64,000 nucleotides of DNA, taken from assembly GCA_017553505.1 (NCBI GenBank), contig JAFZLD010000003.1:1-64000 (forward strand), in the 5' to 3' direction. This document shows, piece by piece, positions 44,054 through 52,483 of this stretch (position 1 is its first letter; every line of letters begins with the position of its first letter). This stretch comes from Lachnospiraceae bacterium. GTDB taxonomy: Bacteria; Bacillota; Clostridia; Lachnospirales; Lachnospiraceae. Position numbers and translations under genes: made by a program. The notes under the pieces are model-generated. The model saw only the letters and a list, made by a program, of their open reading frames with translations. It was not told the origin of the DNA and did no database searches.

Positions 44054-44668
44054 ATGAAGAAGAAATTATTATCGATATTGGCGATGACGGTTATCGTAAT
44101 GACTGTCGCATCCTGCGGTAACGCCTCGGGTGGGCCCAGAACCGCGACTTCAGGTAATAAGACCGTAAGCGACCTCATTGAGGAGAGAATTGCCGAGGAG
44201 GATGCTGCCACTGCGGAAACGGTGGTAAGCGAAGAGCCGGTTGAGAGCGAGGCTCCTGATGCCGGCGAAGCTGAAGAAGCAACTGTAGAGACTCTCGGGG
44301 AATCAACCGAAGTCGGTGACGTGGACGTAGATCTTACGAAGCTCTCCAAGACCATGGTTTATTCCGAAGTCTACAATATGATGGTCAGCCCCGACGACTA
44401 CGTGGGCAAGATGGTCAGAATGAGCGGTATTTACAATACTTTCGAGGATGAGAATACCGGCGTCAGATATTTCTACTGCATCATTCAGGATGCCACCGCG
44501 TGCTGCGCTCAGGGCATAGAGTTTGAGCTTACAGATAACTATAAGTTCCCCGCCGATTACCCTGAAATTAACGATATCGCTACCGTGGTGGGACGCTTTG
44601 ATACATACATGGAAGGCGAGTTCATGTATTGCACTTTAAGAGACGCAGTACTTGAAAAAGCTAATTAA
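44054..44668 (+). CDS. OB-fold-like lipoprotein in the zinc operon
   Basis: 204 residues. Lipobox Cys21 (VASCG), an acidic Ala/Glu/Val-rich linker (about 35-95) and a C-terminal domain MVRMSGIYNTF, FYCIIQDATACCAQGIEFEL. The domain resembles the OB-like module of the TIGR03943/YcgQ family, which is linked to zinc and to YcgR/YciC-type GTPases. The Cys cluster (YC and ACC) may bind metal. Starts 4 nt after znuB, so it is in the operon; a zinc-delivery role is inference. Confidence 0.75.
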   Translation: MKKKLLSILAMTVIVMTVASCGNASGGPRTATSGNKTVSDLIEERIAEEDAATAETVVSEEPVESEAPDAGEAEEATVETLGESTEVGDVDVDLTKLSKTMVYSEVYNMMVSPDDYVGKMVRMSGIYNTFEDENTGVRYFYCIIQDATACCAQGIEFELTDNYKFPADYPEINDIATVVGRFDTYMEGEFMYCTLRDAVLEKAN

Positions 44669-44733
44669 CTCTTTATCTATTCTGTTTTTTTTGCTATAGT
44701 GTTTCTTGCGAAAACAGTATAGAAGAGGAATTT

Positions 44734-45144
44734 ATGGAAGATTATAAACACAGAGTTCAATATTATGAAACGGACAAGATGTCCATCACTCACCACTCCA
44801 ACTACATCCGTTGGATGGAAGAGGCGAGAGGGTACTTCCTTAGCAACATCGGCTGGCCCTACGACCGAATGGAGAAAGAAGGAATTGTTTCTCCCGTAAC
44901 CGCAGTTGAGTGCAAGTACAGACGCAGCACCACATTTCCCGATGAAATAAGTATCAGAGTATACATTCAGTCATTTAATGGTATCAGACTATGCGTAGGT
45001 TACGAGATGAAGAACGCCGATGAGCAGGTAGTCTGCACCGGTCACACGGAGCACTGCTTCCTCGACGAGAACGGAAAGATAGTAAGGATGAGTAAAGAGT
45101 ATCCCGAATTCTGTGAAGCGATAGCGGAATATATTGAAGAATAA
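44734..45144 (+). CDS. Acyl-CoA thioesterase, YbgC/FadM-like hot-dog fold
   Basis: 136 residues. VQYYETDKMSITHHSNYIRWMEEAR is the active-site region of the 4HBT family, with Asp-Lys-Met in place of the usual DTDxxGVV and the His-Ser-Asn-Tyr conserved. It hydrolyses acyl-CoA or acyl-ACP thioesters in the cytoplasm. GAAGAGGAATTT precedes the ATG. Single gene closed by a strong terminator. Confidence 0.88.
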   Translation: MEDYKHRVQYYETDKMSITHHSNYIRWMEEARGYFLSNIGWPYDRMEKEGIVSPVTAVECKYRRSTTFPDEISIRVYIQSFNGIRLCVGYEMKNADEQVVCTGHTEHCFLDENGKIVRMSKEYPEFCEAIAEYIEE

Positions 45145-45169
45145 AATACTATTACTGCGATGTTATTGT

Positions 45170-45201
45170 AAAAAGAGACTTCTTAGCTGAAGTCTCTTTT
45201 T
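45170..45201 (+). terminator. Intrinsic terminator
   Basis: AAAAAGAGACTTC pairs perfectly with GAAGTCTCTTTTT around TTAGCT. Confidence 0.92.
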
Positions 45202-45362
45202 GCTTGGTATTTTTTTCACCGAGAGTAATACATCTAACACTTTTTCGAATAATTGACATGTTTCGCAAGAAATTCAGAAAAAGTTTCCATTTACTTTATG
45301 GTGTTTTTTTAAAATGCATGTTCTAATACATATCAGACATAGTCACTGAATCGCTCAAGAAG

Positions 45363-46793
45363 GTGCCTAAAGAAGCGAATATCGAAGAGTCTGTTTCAGA
45401 AGAGGACATCGTTACAGAAATCGAAGCTGAAAGCGACATTCTTTTGACTGATATAAGTGATGATGATTTCATGTCGGAACAGCAGTTGCTTGATTCACTC
45501 ATACTTCAGTCGATAGGTGAAAAAGCAGAGATTCAGGAAGCTACTACTGCTAGTGAAGAAGATCTTTGGAAACTTGAGATGTTAGAACAGCTCATAGCTT
45601 CACAGCAGGAAGTAAGCGTATCTAATGAATACTGTTATGACCGTGAGAAAAAGAACCTCTTGGTAAGGTTTTCAAGCGATGGTACAATAGAGAAGTACGT
45701 ATACGGTAATGGACTGATTGCATCCTATGAGACATACACTACAGAAGAAAGCACTTCAACTAACTATCAGACTTATATCTTCGATATCCGTGGAAGTGTA
45801 ACAGAAGTAGCAGACATATCAGGAAGCGTTACCGCAGAGTACAGATACAGTACTTACGGCGACAGAAGCATCATAAGCGGTACAGAGTTTGATGAACTCG
45901 GATACTGTGCAAGAGACGGCGTTTTAACTGAAGCAAGTGGTCTTCTCTACATGAGAGCGAGGTACTACTATCCTACGCTCATGCGATTCATCAACGAAGA
46001 TATCGTAACCGGTGATATCAGCAACTCGGCATCTTTAAACCGCTACACCTATGTTGAGGGCAATCCTGTAACACTTATTGATCCGTTTGGATTGTGTGCT
46101 GAGAAAAATAATGCATTTTCATATTTAGGAGATGAGGGAAATAAAAGCAGACTTAAGCAATTGATGTTAAAGACAAATTGGGATTCAGAGTATGTTACCG
46201 ATAAGATGGTAGCTGAATTGTATTCAGCGCTTAACAAGTATGGGATTACTTCCAAAGCGCAGATATGTATGTTTTTAGCAGAATGTAAACTTGAATCACA
46301 ATATGGCTCAAAGACGGTTCAGACGGGCTCAAAAGGAAAATACAGTGGTGGGGGTTATATTCAGATGACTGGAGAGGCTGAGTATTATGCTTATGCAACA
46401 TTTTTAATGCTAGAAAACATACCAGAATTGAATGATATTTGCAAATATATTGCACCTTTTGGACCAGGAGCAGAAAGAATACCTTCGAATTATTATGAGA
46501 CAGTTAATGTAGCGTTAAATGATTTAGGTATTTCAGAGGAACAGCTTACTCAGTATACACAAGTATATGATGAAGGGCGACAGTATGTGGCGGATAATTA
46601 TGCGTGGGATAGCGCGGGATACTACTGGACATATTCCAAAAAAATAAGGGCAGATGTTGAACAAGGCTGTTCAATTGATGATGTCAGCTTAAAAATAAAG
46701 TATAATTGCAAAGAAAATAGTTTAAAAACAAGAGCGATGTATTATTACACAACGTCAGATTATTTTGATTTATATTTTTATAATAACAACTAA
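45363..46793 (+). pseudogene. 5'-truncated Rhs-repeat protein with GH19/lysozyme-like C-terminal toxin
   Basis: The open frame continues upstream of this GTG to a TAA at 45324 without a start or ribosome site, so it looks like the 3' end of a larger Rhs/YD-repeat gene whose front is missing. Residues about 85-245 are the Rhs core, ending RYYYPTLMRFINED, NRYTYVEGNPVTLIDPFGL. After PFGL comes a variable tip of about 230 residues: QICMFLAECKLESQYGS and YSGGGYIQMTGEAEY match the GH19 chitinase/endolysin pattern (catalytic Glu in LES). The tip is more AT-rich than the core, as in swapped toxin tips. Whether it is expressed or only a reservoir cassette is open. Confidence 0.75.
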
Positions 46794-46842
46794 GCAAGAC
46801 AAAAGAGAGAAGATAATAGTAGCGGAAGGAGCCAAGATATTA

Positions 46843-47604
46843 ATGAAAAAATGGATTTCAGTATGCTTAATAATCGTGGTTGCGCAGTTATTTACATCTT
46901 GCGCCTGTAGTGAACAGAGACAACTCGCTGACAAAGAGCAAAGTAATATAGATGGTCAAGATTTTCAGATAATAGTTAGTACTGAGTCTATTTCTGAAAG
47001 TGAAGAGGTCGATTACGAAGAAATACCTATGATTGAAGTTGATAATTTGGAGTTCAAGACGTATATCAATTCTAATCTAGACATGCGCCAAGATGAAGAA
47101 TTGGAAAGAGTGGATGCTATTAAGGATGGCGTTTGCTATAGAGTGGCAACAAAGCGCATAGATTATAGGGAAGATGAATATGAACATTTAAGAGACTATT
47201 TCTTTGTAAAAAAAGAAAAGTACATTTTTTTTGAAGTCACGTACCCTTCATTAAATGCATCACCAACGGAAGATAGGTATACTCATAGTGTATGTGACTT
47301 TGACGTGGAATATGTAGATGTAACATTTGATGGAAATGAAGATATTCTTATTCATTTAGGGGAAAGTGGAGGCGGTAGGGTTGCATGTGCATACGTTTAT
47401 AACAATGGCATGTTTGTTTACAAAAAATCATTTGAAAAAATACCAAATTATACAGTCAACGAAGAAGAGCGATGTATCAAAGGCTGGTTACTGGATGGCG
47501 AATATAGTTATGGCTGTATAGCAACATTTGAAGACGATGATTTTTGCATTAAGTATTATGCGCCTAATTGGGAAAATGAAGAGTGGTTTGAGGTTAACGA
47601 CTAA
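46843..47604 (+). CDS. Lipoprotein, probable immunity protein of the Rhs toxin
   Basis: 253 residues. Signal peptide with lipobox LFTSCAC (Cys21), an acidic linker, then a domain with DVEYVDVTFDGNEDILIHLGESGGGRVACAYVYNN, a VCBS/XAC2610-like pattern. XAC2610-type lipoproteins inhibit peptidoglycan-degrading effectors, so a surface inhibitor beside a cell-wall-hydrolase toxin is coherent. AT-rich like the toxin tip. The start is the ATG 11 nt after AAGGAG, about 50 nt past the toxin stop; the longer frame overlapping the toxin end is less likely. Confidence 0.7.
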   Translation: MKKWISVCLIIVVAQLFTSCACSEQRQLADKEQSNIDGQDFQIIVSTESISESEEVDYEEIPMIEVDNLEFKTYINSNLDMRQDEELERVDAIKDGVCYRVATKRIDYREDEYEHLRDYFFVKKEKYIFFEVTYPSLNASPTEDRYTHSVCDFDVEYVDVTFDGNEDILIHLGESGGGRVACAYVYNNGMFVYKKSFEKIPNYTVNEEERCIKGWLLDGEYSYGCIATFEDDDFCIKYYAPNWENEEWFEVND

Positions 47605-47722
47605 TAAAATCTGCAGTCCAGCGGACATATTTCTGTAGAGGGGTATGAGGTAGACTTATGCAACATAGTCAAGCAAATGGACACTTAATATGACATTAAG
47701 CATATAACAAGTGGCAGTAAAG

Positions 47723-47755
47723 AGCCGGGTGTGGCTTATTCCACACCCGGCTTTT
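47723..47755. terminator. Bidirectional terminator
   Basis: AGCCGGGTGTGG pairs perfectly with CCACACCCGGCT around CTTATT, followed by TTTCTCTTT on the + strand; serves the convergent 47760 gene as well. Confidence 0.85.
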
Positions 47756-47759
47756 CTCT

Positions 47760-48872
47760 TTACTTATTGAAATCTATGTGAATCGAACCGCTTGTAGTAG
47801 AAGCGTCGAGGGTCTTGGAGCCTTCGCGGCTGCTGGTAAGATTGGATGATCCGGAACCTGTGGAGGAGATGATGGAGAAATCGCTTTCTTTGCCATCAAT
47901 GTTACCGGAAATGGAGCCGGAAGTTGCTTTGAACTCTGCAGACTTGTTAACTGCGAGGTTGTCGAAGCGGAGGCTGCCGGAAGTAGTGCGGCTGTTTACT
48001 GTGTCGACTGTGGTGTTGTTGTATCTGCTGGAGCCGGAGCCTGATTCGGTGATAAGATCCTTACAGGTTAAGGTTTCGAGCTTGATGCCGCCGGAAGTGG
48101 TGGATGCGTTAACATTGCCTGTTGCGTTAACGTTCTCGCCGTGAACGGTACCTGAGGAGCATCCGATGACAGCGTTGGCGCATTCGATGCCTGATACTTT
48201 AACGGAACCGGAAGTTGCGGTGCAGGAGAAGTCTGCGCACTTAACATCGTCAGCCTTGGAGGAACCGGAGTGGGTTTCAACTGTTACGTTGCCGTCGGAG
48301 TTGACGTTTGAAACCTTGGCGCTGCCGCTGGTAGCCTTAACGCTGATCTTGCCGGATTTTTCTATATTATCAACAGATACGGAACCTGAAGAGGTCTCAG
48401 CAACAACTGTGCTGTTCTTTAAATCGCTGATTTTCAAAGCGCCGCTTGTGCACTTGGCATCAACGGGACCTTCATAGTCTTCGGGAAGGGTGATAACGGT
48501 CTTGGTGTCCAGATTAAAGTCAAAGTCGAACCAAAAGTTGAAGCCCCAGCTGTTCTTCTTCTCGATTCTTTCAAAAGAAAGCTTGCCGTTTGACTCTTTA
48601 ACTTCTACGTAATCGTGTTTTTCGTCTACGTAATACTCAACTACGGGCTTATCAACATTGCCGGTAGTGATAACTGCGGATTCATATAATTCCTTAACAT
48701 CGAGTGCGGTGATGTCTGAGGTGCACTCGTACTTGGTATAAACGTAATTATGGCTGCCTTTCTTGCCGGAAGCAAAACTGCTGAAGTTGCCGCCTACAAG
48801 TAAGATTGAGAGGCCGATAAGAAGGATACCGACGCCTACTGCGATAAGTGAAAATAATGTGCTCTTTTTCAT
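47760..48872 (-). CDS. DUF4097 beta-helix protein, membrane-anchored
   Basis: 370 residues. One N-terminal membrane segment (about 8-30), then a domain of about 20-residue imperfect beta repeats rich in Ser, Gly, Thr and Val (TSGSVSVDNI, TSGSAKVSNV, SGSSKADDV, TSGSVKVSGI), typical of DUF4097 adhesin-like proteins. It is the third gene of a PadR-DUF1700-DUF4097 operon, seen in many Firmicutes and tied to envelope-stress sensing. It should face outward. No enzyme motif. Confidence 0.9.
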   Translation of the reverse strand: MKKSTLFSLIAVGVGILLIGLSILLVGGNFSSFASGKKGSHNYVYTKYECTSDITALDVKELYESAVITTGNVDKPVVEYYVDEKHDYVEVKESNGKLSFERIEKKNSWGFNFWFDFDFNLDTKTVITLPEDYEGPVDAKCTSGALKISDLKNSTVVAETSSGSVSVDNIEKSGKISVKATSGSAKVSNVNSDGNVTVETHSGSSKADDVKCADFSCTATSGSVKVSGIECANAVIGCSSGTVHGENVNATGNVNASTTSGGIKLETLTCKDLITESGSGSSRYNNTTVDTVNSRTTSGSLRFDNLAVNKSAEFKATSGSISGNIDGKESDFSIISSTGSGSSNLTSSREGSKTLDASTTSGSIHIDFNK

Positions 48873-48901
48873 GATATAAATTCTCCTTTGCTACTAAACC
48901 T

Positions 48902-49507
48902 TTAACCGAAAATTCTTCTTTTGATAGATGCGATGATTTCTCCGAACAATCCGCCTGCTCCCTTAACAAAGGCAACACAGGGCTTCCAGATAAGAACCGT
49001 AAGTCCTACAAGTGCGAGACCTGCGCCTACAGAAGCGATTGCGGTAGGAATACTGGAGTAAATAAGTGCGGGTACGATTGATATGAGGCAAGCAATTCCT
49101 GAGATGCCAAAAGCAAGAAGGATGATGAAAAGTGTTGCCACAAGTACCCAGAACACGATGAAAAATGTAAATGCGAGGATTACTGCGGTAAGAATCAAAG
49201 GAAGCCAGATCGGGAATCCGATGATTGCAAGTGTAATCCAGAGCCAGCCCCAGCCGCTCTTCTCGGCGTTCTCGCGGCTCTTCTTAACTCTTTCCTTAAC
49301 AAGTGCGGGTACCGACTTGTCAAGTACTGCCTCGTGCACGATTTCGGGAATGCTGTCCATGGACTCAACGGCTGCTTCCTCGCTCATGCCGTCTTCCATG
49401 CGGTCGCATATCATCTCGTCATAATACTCAATCATGCTCTCTATGTTGCTGATGCTTTGCTTTTCAAGCTCAGCTTTAAGTGTCCTAAGAAATTCCTCTT
49501 TAGTCAT
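48902..49507 (-). CDS. DUF1700 (HAAS) membrane protein
   Basis: 201 residues. N-terminal helical HAAS/DUF1700 domain (EEFLRTLKAELE, MIEYYDEMICDRMEDGMSEEAAVESM, 1-75) and three or four membrane segments after residue 85. HAAS domains are proposed to relay signals with the neighbouring PadR and DUF4097 proteins. Overlaps the padR gene by 8 nt. Confidence 0.92.
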   Translation of the reverse strand: MTKEEFLRTLKAELEKQSISNIESMIEYYDEMICDRMEDGMSEEAAVESMDSIPEIVHEAVLDKSVPALVKERVKKSRENAEKSGWGWLWITLAIIGFPIWLPLILTAVILAFTFFIVFWVLVATLFIILLAFGISGIACLISIVPALIYSSIPTAIASVGAGLALVGLTVLIWKPCVAFVKGAGGLFGEIIASIKRRIFG

Positions 49508-49823
49508 GATTCTCTTGTCTCTCCTTTACAATAAACTGATAAACCTTAATGATCTCTGCCCACTCATCCATTAACTCGTCAATCTTGCGAGTACCGGCGG
49601 GAGTAATGCGGTAGTACTTTCTTAATCTGCCGTTATGTTCCTGACTGAAGACTTCGAGTAGCTCCATCTGCTCAAGTCGCTTAAGAATCGGGTACAGCGT
49701 TGATTCTGATATCTCAATAAACTCGCTTATATCTTTAACCAACCGGTAACCGTATGATTCGCCGCGCTCTAAGACTGCCAGTACACAGGCTTCAAGGATA
49801 CCGCGCCTGAATTGTGAATCCAT
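49500..49823 (-). CDS. PadR-family transcriptional regulator
   Basis: 107 residues: winged helix with RRGILEACVLAVLERGESYGYRLVKDI, STLYPILKRLEQMELLEV and a wing RKYYRITPAG. The ATG at 49823 follows GGAGG by 7 nt; the longer frame starts inside that site. It probably represses its own operon through dyads in its promoter at 49883-49944. Confidence 0.93.
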   Translation of the reverse strand: MDSQFRRGILEACVLAVLERGESYGYRLVKDISEFIEISESTLYPILKRLEQMELLEVFSQEHNGRLRKYYRITPAGTRKIDELMDEWAEIIKVYQFIVKERQENHD

Positions 49824-49882
49824 AGATACCTCCATTAATTTGTTGTTTTATTATGTTGTCACTTTTACACTGCCTTGCGTAA

Positions 49883-49946
49883 TACACTGTGATGTGTAAT
49901 ACCTCTCGACACGTCATACTATACGACACATAGTATAATGTGTCAA
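49883..49946 (-). promoter_or_regulatory. PadR operon promoter with two operator dyads
   Basis: On the minus strand TTGACA (49946-49941), 17-nt spacer and TATAGT (49923-49918). The dyad GACACAT-N6-ATGTGTC (49925-49944) fills the spacer and part of the -35. A second dyad TACAC-N6-GTGTA (49883-49898) lies downstream of the start. Both share the CAC/GTG half sites with a 6-nt centre. Confidence 0.75.
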
Positions 49947-50038
49947 GGGGTATTTTCAAAAATTTTTTATTTTTTTGTAAGAGTTTGGGAGTAAATAGCC
50001 GGAAGCGGCATGAAATCGGGGATTTTAGGACAAAAGAA

Positions 50039-50059
50039 AAGCCCGGAAAATCCGAGCTT
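50039..50059 (-). terminator. Intrinsic terminator of the 50064 gene
   Basis: On the minus strand AAGCTCGGA pairs with TCCGGGCTT (one G-U), followed by TTCTTTTG, 5 nt past the stop. Confidence 0.8.
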
Positions 50060-50063
50060 TGTC

Positions 50064-50594
50064 TTAGTAGTAACTGTTATTGGTACTGTTTTCGAGCTTA
50101 ATAAGCAGGCGGCTAAAGGGATAAATAAGTGCCCCAAAGCAGAAGTTGCCTGCCGCGTGTACGCAATCCCAGGGGAAGCCTGCGGCTATCCATGCGAGGG
50201 TGCCTTTTAAAGAAAGCCCGAAGGCGATGGCCTGGAAAGGCGCATAAAGTGTTCCGTAACACAGTCCGTGAAGAGCACAGACTATCATGTATACGGGAAT
50301 CGCAACCTTCGGCGGCATCTTGCGGGGAAGTGCCAGAGCAACAAGGAAGAGGATAGGCCACAGATACCAGTAAGGTATCCACCATATTCCAAAGCCTGTG
50401 TACGCGCCTTCAAGTAAGATAAAGACGATAACGGGGATAATGCCCTTGCCTCTGTACACTATCGCAAATAGCATCGTGAACATGCCAAGCATATGAACAT
50501 TCGGAAGAAACTCGAGAATCTGCTTGGACGTAAACATTAAAGCGCCAAAGAAAGCGAACAGTACCATTTCTCTGATACTAAGCTTATTATTCAA
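50064..50594 (-). CDS. ECF transporter S component, probably for cobalamin
   Basis: 176 residues, six membrane segments. It starts REMVLFAFFGALMFTSKQILEFLPNVH, the pattern of S components that bind the EcfT helix (small residues in helix 1), with conserved Trp/Tyr-rich outer segment GIWWIPYWYLWP. It needs the shared EcfA1A2T module encoded elsewhere. Gene pairing with a DUF4430 lipoprotein and a probable cobalamin riboswitch suggests vitamin B12 or a precursor as substrate; that is inference. Confidence 0.8.
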   Translation of the reverse strand: MNNKLSIREMVLFAFFGALMFTSKQILEFLPNVHMLGMFTMLFAIVYRGKGIIPVIVFILLEGAYTGFGIWWIPYWYLWPILFLVALALPRKMPPKVAIPVYMIVCALHGLCYGTLYAPFQAIAFGLSLKGTLAWIAAGFPWDCVHAAGNFCFGALIYPFSRLLIKLENSTNNSYY

Positions 50595-50597
50595 AGA

Positions 50598-51119
50598 TTA
50601 TTTTTCAACCTTGAACATGTAGGTGGCACCATCTTCAACGTTAGTGGAATCTACACCGGTAGAAGCGTATTCGCCGTTGATGTAGAATGCCCAGTAAGTA
50701 CCGTCTGTCTCGTAAACTGCTTCGATACCGTTAACCTTGGTAACGTAGAGACCGTAAGCACTGTCGGTACCTTCGATTAAGCCTTCGTCAAGTAAAGCTT
50801 CACCTACGGTAGCCTTTTCGGTAGTGATTTCAAAAGGTGTTTCGTTGCCGTCTGCATCAACTACAACGAACTTAAAAGAAGCGCTCTTAGCTTCTTCGGT
50901 AGCGGGCTCTTCAACAGATGCCTCGGTGGAAGCTTCGGTAGCTTCTTCTACGGAAGCCTCGGTAGATGCTTCAACGGATGCCTCGGTGGATGCTTCAACA
51001 GAAGCCTCAGCTGCAACGCTTGATACGGATGCGTCTTTCTTCTCGCATCCTGCCATTACCATGACCATAGCCGCAATAAGGAGCATGGAGATTATTGTCT
51101 TTAAAACTGATTTTCTCAT
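50598..51119 (-). CDS. DUF4430 lipoprotein, probable cobalamin-binding
   Basis: 173 residues. Lipobox Cys25 (VMAGC), a linker of repeated EAS(V/T)EAS units (about 35-75) and a DUF4430 domain: TVGEALLDEGLI, YGLYVTKVNGIEA, YWAFYINGEYASTGVDS. DUF4430 is related to the cobalamin-binding domain of transcobalamin/intrinsic factor. It should pass substrate to the ECF S component 3 nt downstream. TTTGGAGGAACTAAA sets the start. Confidence 0.88.
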   Translation of the reverse strand: MRKSVLKTIISMLLIAAMVMVMAGCEKKDASVSSVAAEASVEASTEASVEASTEASVEEATEASTEASVEEPATEEAKSASFKFVVVDADGNETPFEITTEKATVGEALLDEGLIEGTDSAYGLYVTKVNGIEAVYETDGTYWAFYINGEYASTGVDSTNVEDGATYMFKVEK

Positions 51120-51224
51120 TTTAGTTCCTCCAAAAAGAAAAATATATAATTATTAGTGGTCGGTTCCGTAATGTCCTCTCGGATTGTGGTGCTCGCGCAA
51201 ATACTTACGTATCAAAACGGGCGG

Positions 51225-51411
51225 GGCTAAGTCTTCCGGCTCATATGTATATGCACGCGGGAATCCTTCTCGGCGTGAACCAATGGATCCGTGCGGTACC
51301 TGAATCTGCGGCGAAGCAGGCATCCCTATGCAACATATCTACGGCGGCGGGCCCGCGAAGGCGTCTGACCTTCTTCCTTACTCCCCTAACCGATAACAAA
51401 GATTTATTATA
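51225..51411 (-). promoter_or_regulatory. Probable cobalamin riboswitch and promoter
   Basis: A long GC-rich structured leader on the minus strand. Near its 3' end (51241-51225) is AGCCGGAAGACTTAGCC, close to the B12 box consensus, preceded by GGTTCACGCC and GGATTCCCGC segments that resemble the conserved GGT.../CCCGC core. An extended -10 TGTTATAAT (TATAAT at 51411-51406) lies at its 5' end. The 105-nt stretch from the B12 box to the ATG would hold the expression platform. The rest of 51120-51501 holds divergent promoter sequence for miaA. Confidence 0.65.
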
Positions 51412-51501
51412 ACAGAGATTCGTTATAATTCCATATATACTTTACTAAAAACGTGAAAAACGCTAAAATCTTGGTAAGATTGTTTATAAGGATATGTATT
51501 T

Positions 51502-52395
51502 ATGGAGAAACTTTTGGTAATAACGGGGACAAACGCCTCCGGTAAAAGCGGCCTCGGAATTGAACTTGCGCGTAAATATGGCGCAGAAGTAATCTCTGCC
51601 GACTCAAGACAGGTCTTCACGGGCCTTGACCTCGGCTCCGGCAAGGTTATCCCCGAGGAAATGAAGGGAGTACGCCACCATTTGCTTGACGTGGCTGCGC
51701 CCAACGACTTTTTTTCGCTGTCAGACTACCAGCGTCTCGCTTACGAGGCTATAGACGATATTCTCGCGCGGCAAAAGAAAGCGTTTCTCGTAGGAGGCAC
51801 CGGACTCTACGTGAATTCGGTTGTGGACGGTTACAACCTTTCGGAATCCGCTCCCGACCCCGAGATTCGTAAGCAGGTGGAAGAGAAGACGCTTGAAGAA
51901 CTGATAGAGATGCTTAAGGAGCACAATCCTGCGGCACTTGAGCGTGTAGACCTTAAGAATAAGCGCCGCGTGGAGCGCGCGGTTGAGAAGGCGCTTGCGG
52001 GCGACAAGGACGAGAATCCTTCGGAGAAGCGTTACGAGACCTTTGTAATAGGCGTTACGTGGCCGAGAGAAGTCCTGTATGAGCGAATTCACGAGCGTTT
52101 GGATCGCAGGCTTGATCAGGGCATGATTGACGAGGTTGTGAAGCTTCGCAAGGCGGGTGCGACGGACGAGTTTCTTTATAAGCTGGGACTGGAATACCGC
52201 TACATCTTAATGTACCTTCGTGGCGAGTTTGCTTCTTTTGACGACTTCTATGAAACGTTGTTCAAGGAAATCAGGCATCTGGCCAAGGAACAGATGACGT
52301 GGTTCCGTAAGAGAAAGGACATCCACTGGATAGATATGACGGGCGACCCCGTTACGGAAGCGTCACGATATATCGAAGCCTTCTACGGCTTGTAA
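51502..52395 (+). CDS. miaA: tRNA dimethylallyltransferase
   Basis: 297 residues. P-loop GTNASGKSG at the start, then ADSRQVFTGLDLGSGK (usually DSMQVYRGMDIGTAK, so a divergent type), GVRHHLLDV, and VGGTGLYVNSVVDGY. It adds dimethylallyl to A37 of tRNAs reading U-initial codons. The P-loop and substrate motifs support function. A single ATG after AAGGATATGTATTT; the ribosome site is weak. Confidence 0.9.
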   Translation: MEKLLVITGTNASGKSGLGIELARKYGAEVISADSRQVFTGLDLGSGKVIPEEMKGVRHHLLDVAAPNDFFSLSDYQRLAYEAIDDILARQKKAFLVGGTGLYVNSVVDGYNLSESAPDPEIRKQVEEKTLEELIEMLKEHNPAALERVDLKNKRRVERAVEKALAGDKDENPSEKRYETFVIGVTWPREVLYERIHERLDRRLDQGMIDEVVKLRKAGATDEFLYKLGLEYRYILMYLRGEFASFDDFYETLFKEIRHLAKEQMTWFRKRKDIHWIDMTGDPVTEASRYIEAFYGL

Positions 52396-52422
52396 ATTCT
52401 GAGTTTGTAACAATCTGTCGTG

Positions 52423-52452
52423 TTGACATGTAATTGCGGGCGGCAGTATAAT
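52423..52452 (+). promoter_or_regulatory. MetRS gene promoter
   Basis: TTGACA (52423-52428), 18-nt spacer, TATAAT (52447-52452), 31 nt before the ATG. Confidence 0.75.
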
Positions 52453-52483
52453 AGCGGGTAGATTTTTAATACGAGGTTAGATT

